Source of the DNA: Toxotes chatareus
Lineage: Eukaryota; Chordata; Actinopteri; Toxotidae
NCBI GenBank assembly: GCA_016801885.1
Contig: JAFBJY010001317.1
Coordinates: 17,258 to 81,257 of the forward strand
Length of the DNA stretch: 64,000 nt
Direction: 5' to 3'
Position 1 is the stretch's first letter, and each line of letters starts with the position of its first letter. This document shows positions 43,737 to 55,652 of the stretch, in pieces. The notes under the pieces were generated by a model. The model was given only the letters and a program-made list of their open reading frames with translations, did not search any database and had not been told where the DNA came from. A program made the position numbers and the translations under genes.

Positions 43737-45604
43737 GTTTAGAGGCTTTGACAATCTGGCAACAGCTTGAAGAGCTTCTCTGAAACAGAGTATTTCTTCA
43801 GGTCAAACACGTCCCAGATCTTTTTCTGATGACAGTAAGATGAAGACCAGAGCTGACTCATTGGGCAGGAGAGACAGTTCACCTGTGGAGAGGCGCTCCC
43901 TGAAATCAGGGACTGTTGGATCTGCTCCACTGAAACGCATCATTCAGTTCATTCAGACAGTGGAACAGGTTGATGCTTTGCTCTGCAGAGGGAGTCTCTT
44001 CAATCTTCTTCTTGATGTACTCGATTGTTTGCTGATTGGTCTGTAGGCCACTTCCCTGTCTGTGTCAGCAGACCTTGTGTAGAGATATCTGAGGATTGGT
44101 CTGCAGTGAAAGGGCCAGGAGGAAGCAGAGGAACAAAGTCCAAAGTGTCCATTTGGACTCTGGTAAGGCCTTGTCCACAGCACCAGTAGGGAGAGCTGCA
44201 TGGGGATCAAAGTTTGTCTTCTGGAAAGTTCAGAACAGTTGGACATTGACTGTTCTTGTGACAGCAGATTGACCCCAGAGTTGATGAGAGGGTCAGATGG
44301 ACATGAAAAAGCAGCCAGAAACTCCTGAAGACTCCAGATGGGCGAAGCAGGGAGCACCTTGTGTCCTGGAGTACAGTCCTCTCCTCCTCTTTAGAAGACC
44401 TGTGTGAACACTCCTTGAGTACACTCAGAGGCTGCTCTGATAATGATGCCACTCTGTGCCAGGTCTGATTCCACTTAGAGATCAGGTTTCCTTTCTGCAT
44501 GTCTGCTCAAAGTTTCAGCTTTCCCAGAGACTCAATCATCTTCCCTGTTCTGGACTCCAATTAATGGATCTGTCTCAGATCCTCCATCATATTTAACATT
44601 CTTCAGTTTGGACTGAACCACCAGGGGAAGTGGATGTACATCTCAGTCAGGGGTCTTGGTGAGCTCCTACTCCCTCTCCGGGTTCCAAATACATCCTCCA
44701 GAGCTTTAGTAGCAGTGATCCGGCAGAAGACCAGGATCATGGCACATGATGTGAGGCTCCGTGAAAGTCTTGATGTGGGAGATGATCCTTCCGGCCTGCT
44801 CACCTCTCTGAACCTCTTCTTGAGTACTCTTCCTTCTGTGGGTCAGTGGAGCCCTCCTGACCTCTGTCACCATGTCCTTGCACTCAGGAGGAATCTGATT
44901 GGCTTCTTTGCAGGTCGTGCCGGGTTATCCAAAGAGGCGCAGCAGAGGGAAGCGATTTCCCCTGATGAGATTCATCAGCAGCACATCCACTGAAATTGGA
45001 CTCTGTGACATCAGTCAGGATCTCAGTGTTGTGGAGTTCAGATAAGTCGATAATTTCATCCAGAGACTGGGCTAAAGGAGATGAATAGAACCTGGAGCTC
45101 TTCAAACCTGCAGGAGTCCTGGGCTTCTTTGGTTTCAGTAGTTAGGCGGATGAACAAGTTCCACTAAGTTGAACTTTTTCTTTTCAGCACATTCAGCCTC
45201 TGAATGAATGGAATGTGAAGTGTATGTCCTAAGGGCTTTGTCTTCAGCCCAGTCCAGAGCTTCAACTTCTGTGTAAAGACTGTTTTCCCTCAATGCCAGC
45301 TAATTCCTTTGTCATCATTGTTCTGATTGGTGCATCTCTTCCAGCAGGTGAGGCTTTAAAGATATTCTATTGTCTGATGCTTGGCTTGTTGTCTGGCTGG
45401 TTTCTGGATGCTGTTTCAAAATCTGTCTGACCTCATAATTCACTACGACCTTTCCAGTCCCTCCTTCTCTGAGATGTAGAGCCTGTGTAGATCTGATTCA
45501 GAAGGGTTGGGTTTCCGCTTTTAGAGATCCTCTCAAACACACAGACTGGAACTTCTCTCTTGAGATTAGATTTAAGCAAATGTTGACAAACTGCAGCAAT
45601 ACGT
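43737..45604 (-). pseudogene. FISNA-NACHT exon of NLRC3-like copy 2
   Basis: Aligns end to end with 15853-17656. The P-loop region (45286-45312) has extra bases between GCATTGA and GGGAAAAC, so the GIGKT codons are out of register. Recognisable in-frame islands include FERISKSGNPTLLNQIYT, NTEILTDVTES and KIEETP-type segments. Net length excess is 64 nt. Splice dinucleotides are preserved at both ends (acceptor TTCAAG, donor GTAAGT), which is more typical of a live or recently live gene than of an old pseudogene. Confidence 0.8.
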
Positions 45605-45777
45605 CTTGAATGAACAAAACAAGAAACAAACATCAATGACTGATTCATAAAGAAAACATGACATGTTCATCTCCCTAAAGAACACACATGAACATATGTC
45701 CTCCATGTCTTGAGATGACGTATTAGTGTCCCTTTGTCCATCATGTTGAATCTTTCTTAGGAGAATCCTCTTACTGC

Positions 45778-46010
45778 TGTGCAGACAGTCAGCCAGTTCC
45801 TCCTGCTTCATTCTCCTCAGGAAGTTCACATAGAGTTCACAAAGGCCTCTCTCATGCTCTCCCTCTGCTCTTTCATCCCCACCGGGCCCAACACCTCCTC
45901 ATCCTCCATCTGACTCTCTGGAGCATTCTGAGTAATCTGAACTCACAACATTCTGGATCTTCTTCAGCTCCTTCTTCACAAAAGTGACAATGTTCTCCAG
46001 TACAGCTGGA
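45778..46010 (-). pseudogene. Helical N-terminal exon of NLRC3-like copy 2
   Basis: NFLRRMKQEELADCLHSSKR is in frame at about 45829-45770. The upstream half (LEENIVTFVKKELKKIQ homolog, 46005-45950) is in another frame after several indels. Confidence 0.7.
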
Positions 46011-46987
46011 ACAGAAAAACTATATGGAATGACACAATCAAAGTAAAACTATGGAGCCAAATACCAGATCCCATGTTGGACACACTGGACAATCCACTGC
46101 TCTAAAAAGTGCAGCATGGAGATTACACACAACACAACAGATGTCAAAGTGTGTTGTTGTCCATGGCTAGACCATAGGCTGTGGGAGTCCAGGTGGGTGT
46201 GTTTGATGTTGCTGGGCAGACTGAGCACTGGGAACCCCTGAGCCTCATTCACTCTGTATGAATCATGAATTAGCTCACATTATGTCAGGCATCTGTGAGT
46301 CACATATGCTTTGTACACAAACAACAGCTGCTTATGTTCTGTGGTGACTGTCCTGATTAAAGAACACTACTGAAGGTGATATTCTCAGTAATGAGAGAGG
46401 AAACAAGCAATCAGCTCGTTCTGCACCCAGGTCATCACAACAAGTCCACCTTTTAAATGATGAGTTTTATGACTCACACCGGGTTTGACAGTCTCACCCT
46501 CAAGCACAGGACACCAAACACAAACACTGGAACTGGATGGGTGCTGAGTTACATGACACATAAGAGAACAGTGCTTTTCTTGAAAAGAGAAACATCAACT
46601 TTGCCACTCAGCCTGTGTTTCAGCTGATCATGTCTATATATCAAAATATCTAAGAAACCCTGAGACAAAAACACAATCACTTCATCTTCATAGAAGGACT
46701 GTTATACAGGACAGCTGTCTGATATTTAAACTCAGCTAAAAGCCCACTTCTTGCAGGCAGAGGAGGCTGTCCTTGGAAATTAGGGTTTAACCATTGACCT
46801 GTCACCTTTCATGGACACACAGCTGGGCTCAGGGTCCATGTTCAGGTCCAGGTCCAGAGAGTCTGTGTGCTGCTGCTCTGGCCCTCTCAACACAACACAC
46901 ACACACAGAGCTTTTATGTGAATAATGATGGTGCGATGAGTGCTGAGCCTGACATATGTCATGGACAGTTAGGAGATCCCTGACCAC

Positions 46988-47071
46988 CTCTGAGCTTTAA
47001 TCTGGATCCTCATGGTCCCACAGACTGCTTCTTTTAGGGAGGCCCTCCTCTCTGTCCTCACACTGATTCAT
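46988..47071 (-). pseudogene. Start-codon exon of NLRC3-like copy 2
   Basis: ATG at 47071-47069 gives MNQCEDREEG, then diverges from gene 1 after a small deletion; the donor GTGGTC replaces GTGAGA. Confidence 0.65.
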
Positions 47072-47079
47072 GATGCTGA

Positions 47080-47666
47080 ATTCACATCCACATCAGCTCA
47101 CACACTTCTACCTCATCTGAGAGAAAACACAAATCATTCATCTGCACATCAACTGAAATCACCCTTCCATCATTTGTCCCAGAAATATCACAGCTGCTCC
47201 TCCACTGAGGGCTCTTCTTTCCTCTTCATATCTTTCACAGATTCAGAGTTTCCACTATTTCCATTCACTGACACAGCAGATGGACAGAGATCCACTGATT
47301 TTATCTGACAATTCGTTTGTCTGCAGTGTTTCTGTAGTAGAAATGACTTGATGGAAACAAGCTGCAGGTGATTATTCCACACAAAACAACTGAGACTCCA
47401 GTCTATTTCCCTCAATATTATTCCAAGGCCCTTTTAGTTGGGGCCTCTGACACTTTCCTGACTTCTTCTAATAGTAAAGTCTGAACTATGAAGCTACAAC
47501 AAATGGGAAACCAAATCCAAACCAAACAGCAGAGACACAGATATACATCAATAAAAAACAGTAAATATGTCCTGACATCTGTTCTGTTTAATGTGACCAG
47601 CCACAGAGATAATCACCTATCAGAGCCGCTTGAGATGCTTATTGTGAGAATATTTATGGATTTTAG
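47080..47666. other. 5' region of NLRC3-like copy 2
   Basis: Holds the AAATATCACAGCTGCTCCTCC segment shared with 19265 and 20218 and otherwise unassigned sequence. Confidence 0.4.
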
Positions 47667-47921
47667 TTTTATCATCTAATTATCAGGGTAGAGTTTGGTC
47701 CTGATAGGACCAGGAGGCCTCTGACTCTGTGGACGGAGTGCACCGTCTGCCTGAAAAACCCCAAGTCAGTCCCTCTGAGCTCAGTCCAGAGAGTCTATCT
47801 AATGACAGAGAAAGTCAGAGCGTTCTCCTGCCGCTGTCCTGCCGAAGCTCAGACCGTCAGAGATGAAGTGCTCAGACTGCGGGAGAGCAGTGCTCAGGTC
47901 CGGGCCTCCTCCACAGGCTGA
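47667..47921 (+). other. 84-codon open frame across the duplication edge, unidentified
   Basis: The stretch is open from 47667 to a TGA at 47919-47921, G/C-richer than its surroundings, reading LTLWTECTVCLKNPKSVPLS, then VYLMTEKVRAFSCRC and DEVLRLRESSAQVRAS. It contains CxxC and CxC pairs. No ATG lies near its start, so it would be an internal or last exon fragment. The right duplicate begins at 47899, inside it. Confidence 0.3.
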
Positions 47922-48239
47922 TACCCAGGCAGGAAAGCTGCCTTCAGTCAGCAGGGTGTGAGCCATAGCCATCAAAGGCTCCGGTGGTTCAGCTACTGAC
48001 CATCAGCTCACTCTGCTTCTACTCTGACTCCACCGTCACTGCAAATATCCACACAACATGGAGGATAATAACGTCTTCCTTCCCGTCTCACTCGACTTTA
48101 CAGTGACAACCAGAGTTCACACAACCAAACACCACAACTATATAAAAACACTACAACATCCAAAAAACTCAAACATCAGATAATTCAGGTAACTACAGGA
48201 AGTGCTGACGAGTAAAACATTCAAAGTGCTGACATTTAC

Positions 48240-48290
48240 CTCTGTATAGAGAAAATCATCTGCACTACACAACTTCGTCAAAGTGAAAGT
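48240..48290 (-). promoter_or_regulatory. NLR-type 5' noncoding exon module in right duplicate
   Basis: Same sequence as at 33311. Here it lies about 1.2 kb upstream (minus-strand sense) of the start exon of NLRC3-like copy 2 and could be its first exon. Confidence 0.4.
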
Positions 48291-49369
48291 AAACTTTCAG
48301 CAAATCGAGTACAGTGATGGGGAATTAGGTCTTTTAGAGAGCGGTTCTGGCTGCCTGCTACTAAAAGAACCAACTCTTCGCCCTCAAATGGCTCCTCAGA
48401 TCTTTTTGTTGCTTAAATTAATTTATTACTAAAATAATTAATTACTACGTACAAAACCCATTATATCAAGTTTATTATTTATATGGCTTCTAAACAGTGA
48501 TTATCAAGAATTACGCTGTGTAAGATTTAATGATGCTGTGCACTGTGTAAAATGGCAGCAACAAAGGTATACAGGATATATCCAATAAAAAAAATGATGG
48601 TCATAGATGAGCTCTGGACCAATCTCATAACCAGGCAAAATATTATCAGGCAGTGTAATGTGAACTTGTAAAACATAAAAGCAATGACTTAATAGAAGTG
48701 GAAGAAGGCACTGTTAAAACAACAACCAGGGTTACAATGTGAAAACATCACAAGGAAAGGACTGGTCAGAAATAAGATGCAGCATGAAAATGAAAACATC
48801 CAATGACAACATCAGCAGTAAAAGCACACAAGTATTATCAGCAGCCAGAGGATTCGACTGTAAAACATGAGAAACAGGGGAACACCAGATATAATAATTA
48901 AAAATGACAGATGAAGCTGTAAAACCTTTAACATTTTCAGATAAACTTCACAGCTTGTTTTAGTAAAATTCAGCTGCTGCCTTTCACTCAACTTTTTATT
49001 TGTCTTTTGACATTTAAAATTCATAGAATCGGGAGAGTTTCTTTACAAGATGAGCGCCGTACTCTGGCAGCTGCTTGTGGCAGCTCTGCCCCATCTTCTT
49101 AATTGTAACCTTTCTTGTCTTTGGGCGTGTTTCTAGTTTCTTTTTCTTCAATGTGGTCAAATTCAAGTAGTCGCGGCACCTGATGGAGACTACTTTTGTT
49201 ACATCTGTAGTTTGCTTTACTTTTTCCAAACTTTGGGTGCCAGTCGGTGACCCTTTGTTTCACCAGGATCAGCTGTTAGCCCCACGCAGCACTGCTCTTC
49301 ACTACGCCGAGAAACTGGAGATTCTCCCGATACAGAGGAAAAGAAGAGGCAGCAGAGATTCAAGATCAA

Positions 49370-50690
49370 TACTTATTGCCAAACTACTGTTGTTAGGGAT
49401 TTGTTTGTGAGGCTGTGCACCACAAAAACATTCTACAGTCATAAATCATAAAATAATAAACACACAATCTACTCAACAGTAGCAGCATAAGTAACACAAA
49501 AGAAATACATTCTGCAATGACCTAATAAAAGAAGTGCGTTCAAAATATACAAAATGACTATACTAAATGATAAAATAATAGTACCAGTCCACAACCAGCT
49601 ATAAAACCTAATACAAATCCTAATCAAAAGAAGTGCACTTCAAGTATTATATGATAAAATAGCATAAGTAGCTAAGATACTTATACTAACTCACAACCAA
49701 ATAATAAAATGAAGTATGAAAAATAATAAAACAAAACAAACAAGTCTATAGTGCAAGTTCTAGCATTAAGAAGGACAGTACTGGAGGCGTGCTGGTCTGG
49801 AATCTGGGTTGAATGAATTCTAATGCTCTCAGTCTTTTGGTGAGAGGGCAGAGGGTTAAAAGACAGTTTGCTGGATGTGATGATTCCATAAATCTGAGTC
49901 CTTTCTTTAATCTGGTCTCATAGATTTCTGTGACAGAGATGTCATCTCTTTGGTCCCATGATCCTGGCTGCTGTATACACCTACACTGTCTAGCTCAGTT
50001 TTTCTCCTCTGCAGCTGTGGGCTGCTTCCAAACCAGACAGTGATGCCAAAAGTTAAAATACTCTCCACAGTCAGCTGAGCAAAAACACAACATCCCTGGG
50101 CCCGACACTTCTACTTTTTTTAGTTGTTTCAGAAAAGAGTCTTAGGGTGAGCTTTCTTCAGGTGGCATGGGTGTTGTTTGTCCATTTTAAGTCCAAGAGA
50201 TACTAGAAGCCAAGAAATCTGTAGCTGTCCACCTGCTGCACTTGTGTTCTATTGATTATTGTGTGGCCATGAGCCTCCTCTTGTTATGGAAATCCACCAC
50301 AAGTTCTTTAGTTTTGCTTACATTCAGTTCCAGGTTATTTCCATTGTACCAGTCCACTAATGTTACACCTCTGTTCATACATGTTTCATTGTTCTCACCA
50401 GTGGTATCATCAGCAAATTTAAACAGTAACAAGGATTGAATGAGCAATCCAGCAGTCATTTGTGTACAGTGAAAAACAGGAGGGAGAAAAGTACATAGCC
50501 CTGTGGGAGGCCATTTCTGTGCGTGTGGTCAAGGTATTCAATACTTCTGCTGTTGACTTTCCTTGACCACCTGAGTCCAGTCTGTCAAAAAAGTCCAGTA
50601 ACCACTCACACATTGGACTGTTCAACCCCCATGTCCAAAAGCTTGTTATACAGTTTGGTTGGTGAAATTATTTAGCTAGCAGAGCTATAA
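49370..50690 (-). mobile_element. Rex1/CR1-like LINE relic in right duplicate
   Basis: Same element as 34440-35700: KFADDTTGENNETCMNRGVT and NGNNLELNVSKTKELV (about 50415-50300) are unchanged, while flanks differ by indels. MNSPMCEWLLDFFDRLDSG at the upstream end extends the reading a little further than in the left copy. Confidence 0.65.
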
Positions 50691-51649
50691 TCGATAACAA
50701 AAACTCTGACATAGCTACTTGGTAACAACTAGATGTAGTAAAACAGTGTGCACACATAGATACACAGCATTATCGACTGACCTCTTAGCTCTATATATGC
50801 AAATTGTCCAAAAGAGTAAAGAGCTAGAACCAAATGGAAGCATTTGTTTGGGTCATTTAAAATTTCTATGAGGCAAAAAGTTCATAACATTAAAGTCTTT
50901 ACATGGAAAAAAAAACTCAGCTCATCATCATTCTCAAATATGGTTTGTTTACATACAGTGACTTCAGAAAGTAGACCAGTTTTTAAATATTTTCAAAATG
51001 AACTTTGCACTTTCTCTCTTATGTTAACTACTTGTGTATGTGTGTGTCTGCATGCGTGCGTATACGCCGCTGCAGTGTGTGTGTGTGTGTGTGCCAAACA
51101 CTTTTGGGCTGAACATCTTTGATCCTGTGTGCTTAGATATCACATCAAGTTAATAAACAAATCATCTGAACAAAACATTTAACAAAATGAACTAAACACT
51201 GACATGAACTAATACTAACATACTGACTTCCTGAAAACCTTGAGGTGATCTGATTCTCCTGTGGTTTCCTCTTGTCCTTGTAACAGCAGTAGCTCCTCCT
51301 TCTGTCAATAATTGTAGAAATATCTGAGTGCTTCTTTTCTTCCAAATCATGAGCAAAACCTGTCCAGTCCAACTGTTTCTGCCCTGTTTGACTTCTGAAC
51401 TTGTCTCTCTGGCTGTGTCCACTTACTGCGCTGTGACATCAGACTGTAGAATGTTGATACATCAGGTATCAAAGGACAAACACACACACACACACACATA
51501 TATGCATATACATAGATAGACAGATATTGCTACACTGCTCAACATTCAGACTCTGAGACTACACTCAAAACCAATCCTCAGCAGAATTCAGCTTGTTGCT
51601 TAACAAACAGCATCAGAGAGAAAGTGAGCAAGCTGAGAGCAGGGACAGC

Positions 51650-51925
51650 TATGAACAGTCATTCTACTGTTAACAAATAATTATGACATTCAAAGGTACC
51701 ACCAGAGCCGAAGTAAATCAAGTTTCTCAGTGTCAAACTCACAGCACATGTGTACCAATGATCTTCAGCAGGGTTAACTTGACACTTCACCCATGACACA
51801 CTCACACCATCAACATGGAGAGAGATGGGAAACATCAGCACTAAAGGAAAAACACACGCACACACATTATACTGGTACTTATTTTTGTGAGGACACTTGC
51901 TGACAACATAATGCATTCCCACCCC
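51650..51925 (-). other. Exon-like segment with Ig V/J-like reading, tentative
   Basis: After a TTTCCTTTAG acceptor-like sequence near 51840 the minus strand reads VSWVKCQVN, then HWYTCAVSLTLRNLIYFGSG. YTCAV followed by a J-like FGSG is reminiscent of the end of an immunoglobulin-type V domain (for example novel immune-type receptors). The left duplicate (36650-36850) has the same segment with frame-breaking indels. Upstream V-domain hallmarks are not seen, so this may be chance. Confidence 0.2.
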
Positions 51926-52162
51926 ACCCCAACTCTAACCAAAACCCACCTCCCTAACCCTGAAACCAAGTCTTCCAACCTCAAACAGCAACATGAACAC
52001 AGATGGAAACAGACTGCAGAGCTGCTTTGGATGGTTTAATGTAGATCATCAGATAATGGAATGACCTGATACCTTCATCTGTTTCCATAAACACAGGGAG
52101 AAATCTCCAAACACAAACTTAACCACAATGTGATTCACAGTTAACAAACACACTATGCAACC

Positions 52163-52423
52163 TCACAATTGCATAAAAATAGTCATTGTTTTAGGATCTG
52201 AAGAAGATCCAGGATGAAGGAGATCAGAGACAGGAGCCCCACAACAGAAGCAGCAAACAATGAAAACACAACTTACAAACAGATGAAGAGTCACCTTAAA
52301 GTCATTAGTAAATAAAGAAAGTTTTGTTTTGACCCAGACTGAGAAAAATACAGTAACGAAAATAATGATGAAAATGTTGGAGGAAAAATGCCGGTTATTT
52401 CTGCCAGCTTCTACTCCTAACAT
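52163..52423 (-). other. Duplicate of the 86-codon hydrophobic frame
   Basis: Identical to 37182-37442. Unidentified. Confidence 0.25.
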
Positions 52424-53699
52424 GATGATATAGTGTCAGCTTAACTTTCACCATCAGCCTTACTTGATCTAGGTGATAGGTGTAACTGTTATCTCAGGTG
52501 ATAGAGAAGAGACCAAATACGGACTCTGTGATTTACAATTCACAGCACAAGATAAGTTGAATGAGATCTAAAAGAAACACAGTCAAATGATTCTCTCAGT
52601 AGAAAGCTGGATCTGTTGCAGAACAACAACTAAAACTGTTCGTGGTAATGGAGAGATAGCGTCACTCCTCACTTAATAAAGAGGAAATACAGAAACAATG
52701 TCTACTGCAAAGTCACAGGAAACCAGAGTGTGAGGAAAGAGCATATTACTGTATTGATGAAAACAAAGATCTGATGGACAAAAACTTTCTCAAAGTTGAA
52801 TGGTATGGTGCAAAGCACAAAGAGCAGAAAGAGATGAAGAACCTCTGAATTTCAGTGCAGCAGCACACCAGACTTGACTCATTTAATCAACTGATTCAGC
52901 TCAGACAGTTGATTGGTCAAACCAAAAGCTTGATTGGTTGAACAAAACCCAGCCATGGCCCTTTAGAACAGGTTTGAGACCTCACAGGGACAGTGATACA
53001 CTGATGTGTTTCATCCAAAATAAAAAATACTACCTTCTTTTCAACTAAACTGCTGTCAGCTAGGGAGTTTGAAGACTTAACCACCAACAGTGTGATGCAC
53101 ACTGAATGTGATATTTCAGTGTTCTTGAATTAAACATTGTGATTTTTGAAGTCCTCATATTAAAATGCTAAGTTGAAGGACCTGAAAAGTAAAACACAAA
53201 AGTGTAATACAAACCCATTCAGCCAGGATTTTCCATTGTGTTGGTTAGGTCACACTGTCATGATATGAATGGTCACTGACACTCAAATTGTGTTGGAACA
53301 GTGAAAAAGTGCTTCTACTCTTTACTGCACAGTAAATGAAGTTGTTGATCTGAGCTTCATTAAAGACTAACTCACTTGATAACTACAATCAATATTCCTA
53401 CAAATTTTTCCTCTCTGTTAAGCAGGAAAAGTTTGGTTGTATTATCAGTAACATAACACAGCTCTGATATGGCTGTAATTGATCAGCAAACAGTGACACA
53501 AGGCTGATATCCCAAAAGTACAAACAAGAGCATTAGAGTGACTAAAGTCCAAATTGTAGAGACTGAGGTAGAAGCTGCAAAAGTCCTGAGAGTTGGAAAA
53601 CAGAGAGACATTTTATAAATGAGCTTTTCTCTCTAATTCTTCAGCATAGATACACAAGTTTAGCTTACTGAAGACACAGCTAAGTGAGAGGAGAAATGT

Positions 53700-53935
53700 T
53701 ATGAGTTGGCAATGGTCGGTTGTGTTACCAAGCCGGGTCACAGCAGCAGTGCAGCCATCCTACTACTCCCTGGAAATATTGTGTTCCCAGAATGGTAGGC
53801 TCGATTTGTGGTTCTTAAAGTCTCTAATAGAGAGAATAATGGGAGGCAGAGCTTCCTCAGATATCAGGCTCCTGTCGTGTGAAACCATATCTATTAGTTT
53901 GGGTCTGGAGGCACCCTTCCATGTTTGCAGGTAGA
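53700..53935 (+). mobile_element. L2 reverse-transcriptase C-terminal relic, right duplicate
   Basis: Counterpart of 38700-38915, with VFPE-, RFVVLK- and YQAP-like remnants of the L2 C-terminus. Decayed. Confidence 0.45.
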
Positions 53936-54689
53936 AAAGAGGAGGTTGGTTGATACATCAAAGGCACAAAGGACAAACACACACACACTATTCTATCTCT
54001 CTCTCTCTCTACACACACACATATATATATAAAATCTAGTAAGTACCAAAATTCAGAGAGTCAGGCAAAAAAGTGCGAAAGAGTTACATTTCTGGAGTTG
54101 ATTTATAACCTTGACTATAGTTTGTGTTAAGGTGTACACCCAGGCCAGAAGTTGAATTTTTGGAGTTTATTCCCTGGTGTTCAGGGATCTGGTTTTAATT
54201 CAGTCCCTGGAGTTCATTGTGAATATGCATTTTATCATGGGCATGAGTAGTACAAGGAACGTCAATACAAGGCTTGGTGGTGGCATGATTTTTTATCAAA
54301 AAGTATTTTAAAATGTGATATATTTTGTTATTGTTCTCACTTTATCGGCTTGCTATAAAATTGCTTAATAATTGCTAACTGATGCTTAGAACGAACCATT
54401 GTTTTTTTTACTCCATTATTTAGAGTAAGTATTCCTGCTGCAGCATTAGTTAGAATAACTGTCCTTAGTTGCCATTGCGGGAGCTGTTAGCTTTCACTCA
54501 AACATTATCGTCGTAAGCTACATTGTCTGTATGCAGGATGTGTCGGTATGATCGCAATGACAAACTGTTTGATAAGCTTCAATATAATACAGCTCTGTAG
54601 CCTTGCTGTTTTGAAACAGCAGTGAAAAAATGTGTATTTTTAACAGTGTGTAGTTGGGATAAATTTGAACCTGAACATATTATTCTCAG

Positions 54690-55575
54690 TAGGATGCACC
54701 GATACCGATACCAGCATCAGGCATCTGTCAGATAATTCTGGTTCCCACCCTGCATCAGATCGATTCATAAAGTGTCCTGCAACTAATTTTACGGCAGCAT
54801 GATTTTCAGCTACGGTCAGGTGCTAATTGAGAGCAAGGAGCAGCAATGTCACGGTGTGGAGGTATTTTGAAGTGGATGACAGACAAGAGTAAAAGGACTG
54901 TAAATTATGCTCTGCAAGTTGTCACAGAGGAGAGACGCAAAAGCCAGTACTTTCAACACAAGCAATCTGATAAAACATCCAAAAACCAACATCGATTGGA
55001 AGTTCGTAGAGAGTTTACAATAGTGGGAAACGGGCAAGGTCCAACTTTGCGCAACTTGAGAAGAGGGAGAAGATGTCAAGAGACAACCGCTGCAGTGAAA
55101 AAAACAACAGAGGCTCACCCAGTACATTGACCAGTCATTGTTGGCTGTTGATAATGTGGGATTTAGGAGATCTTCTCTCAAGCGATTGAGCTGAGAGGTA
55201 TGAGATCCCGAATCGACACCATATATATCACTGACACAGTGTTGCCAAAGCTAAGCCACAACTTGTGAAGAGGCACATCCGCAGCCTGTTGCAAGACATT
55301 TCAGCCCTGAGTTTCACCACTGATATTTGACGAGCGAGCTGCTAGCCTGGTGCCCCTCATCACATTAACTGCACAGTGGATTACCGCGAGCCAAGCCAGC
55401 CGGGCTTCTTTCTTATGGTCAATGCTAGCGTTCTAAGATTTAAGTGCTCCCATGTTGCAGACTTTACGGAAAAAGAGACGATTGTTGAGAAAGTCATGCG
55501 ACAGATGTTACAGCGTGGGACTAACTTCCGGTTTTCAAAAAAGAAGCTTTTAATCATTATGTCATGCGACATAGC
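54690..55575 (+). mobile_element. hAT (ZBED-type) transposon relic
   Basis: Begins near GGATGCACCGATACCGATAC (54693), a sequence common at the ends of teleost hAT elements. The coding part starts at MSRCGGILKW (54846) and, in shifting frames, gives VWRYFEVDD, KTSKNQHRLE (BED-finger region), YITDTVLPKLS, AASLVPLITLTAQWITAS (about 55340-55395) and LKCSHVADFTEKETIVEKV-like sequence. These follow the order of a hAT N-terminal half: BED finger, then the start of the RNase-H-like fold. Multiple frameshifts. The right end is not visible. Confidence 0.6.
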
Positions 55576-55652
55576 GGCTTGGTAGAAAAAAAAAATTATA
55601 TTATATATCAAAAAATGATGATCAAGAGAGTTAAAAAGCAACATAAAAAAGT

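Larger units (their letters stand above)
39390..47071 (-). pseudogene. NLRC3-like copy 2, indel-ridden
   Basis: All exon types of gene 1 can be recognised in the same order on the minus strand: start exon 47071-46988, linker about 46885-46750, 79-bp type about 46250-46168, helical exon about 46005-45778, FISNA-NACHT 45604-43737, one LRR exon 43002-42821, linker about 39650-39604, and the first ~80 bp of B30.2 (39472-39391). The rest of B30.2 is missing; a piece of the duplicated block follows below 39390. The NACHT exon measures 1868 nt against 1804 in gene 1 and the LRR exon 182 against 174, with frameshifts every ~50-100 bp. This is either a decayed gene or an uncorrected long-read sequence of an intact gene; the insertion excess favours sequencing error. 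Confidence 0.8.
47899..54430. repeat. Right copy of the ~6.3 kb direct duplication
   Basis: See identity blocks with 32970-39310; the offset is 14929 bp in the first block and 14981-14985 bp in the later ones. It continues past the left copy's end: 54430-54690 matches 31410-31790, up to a hAT insertion. Confidence 0.85.
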
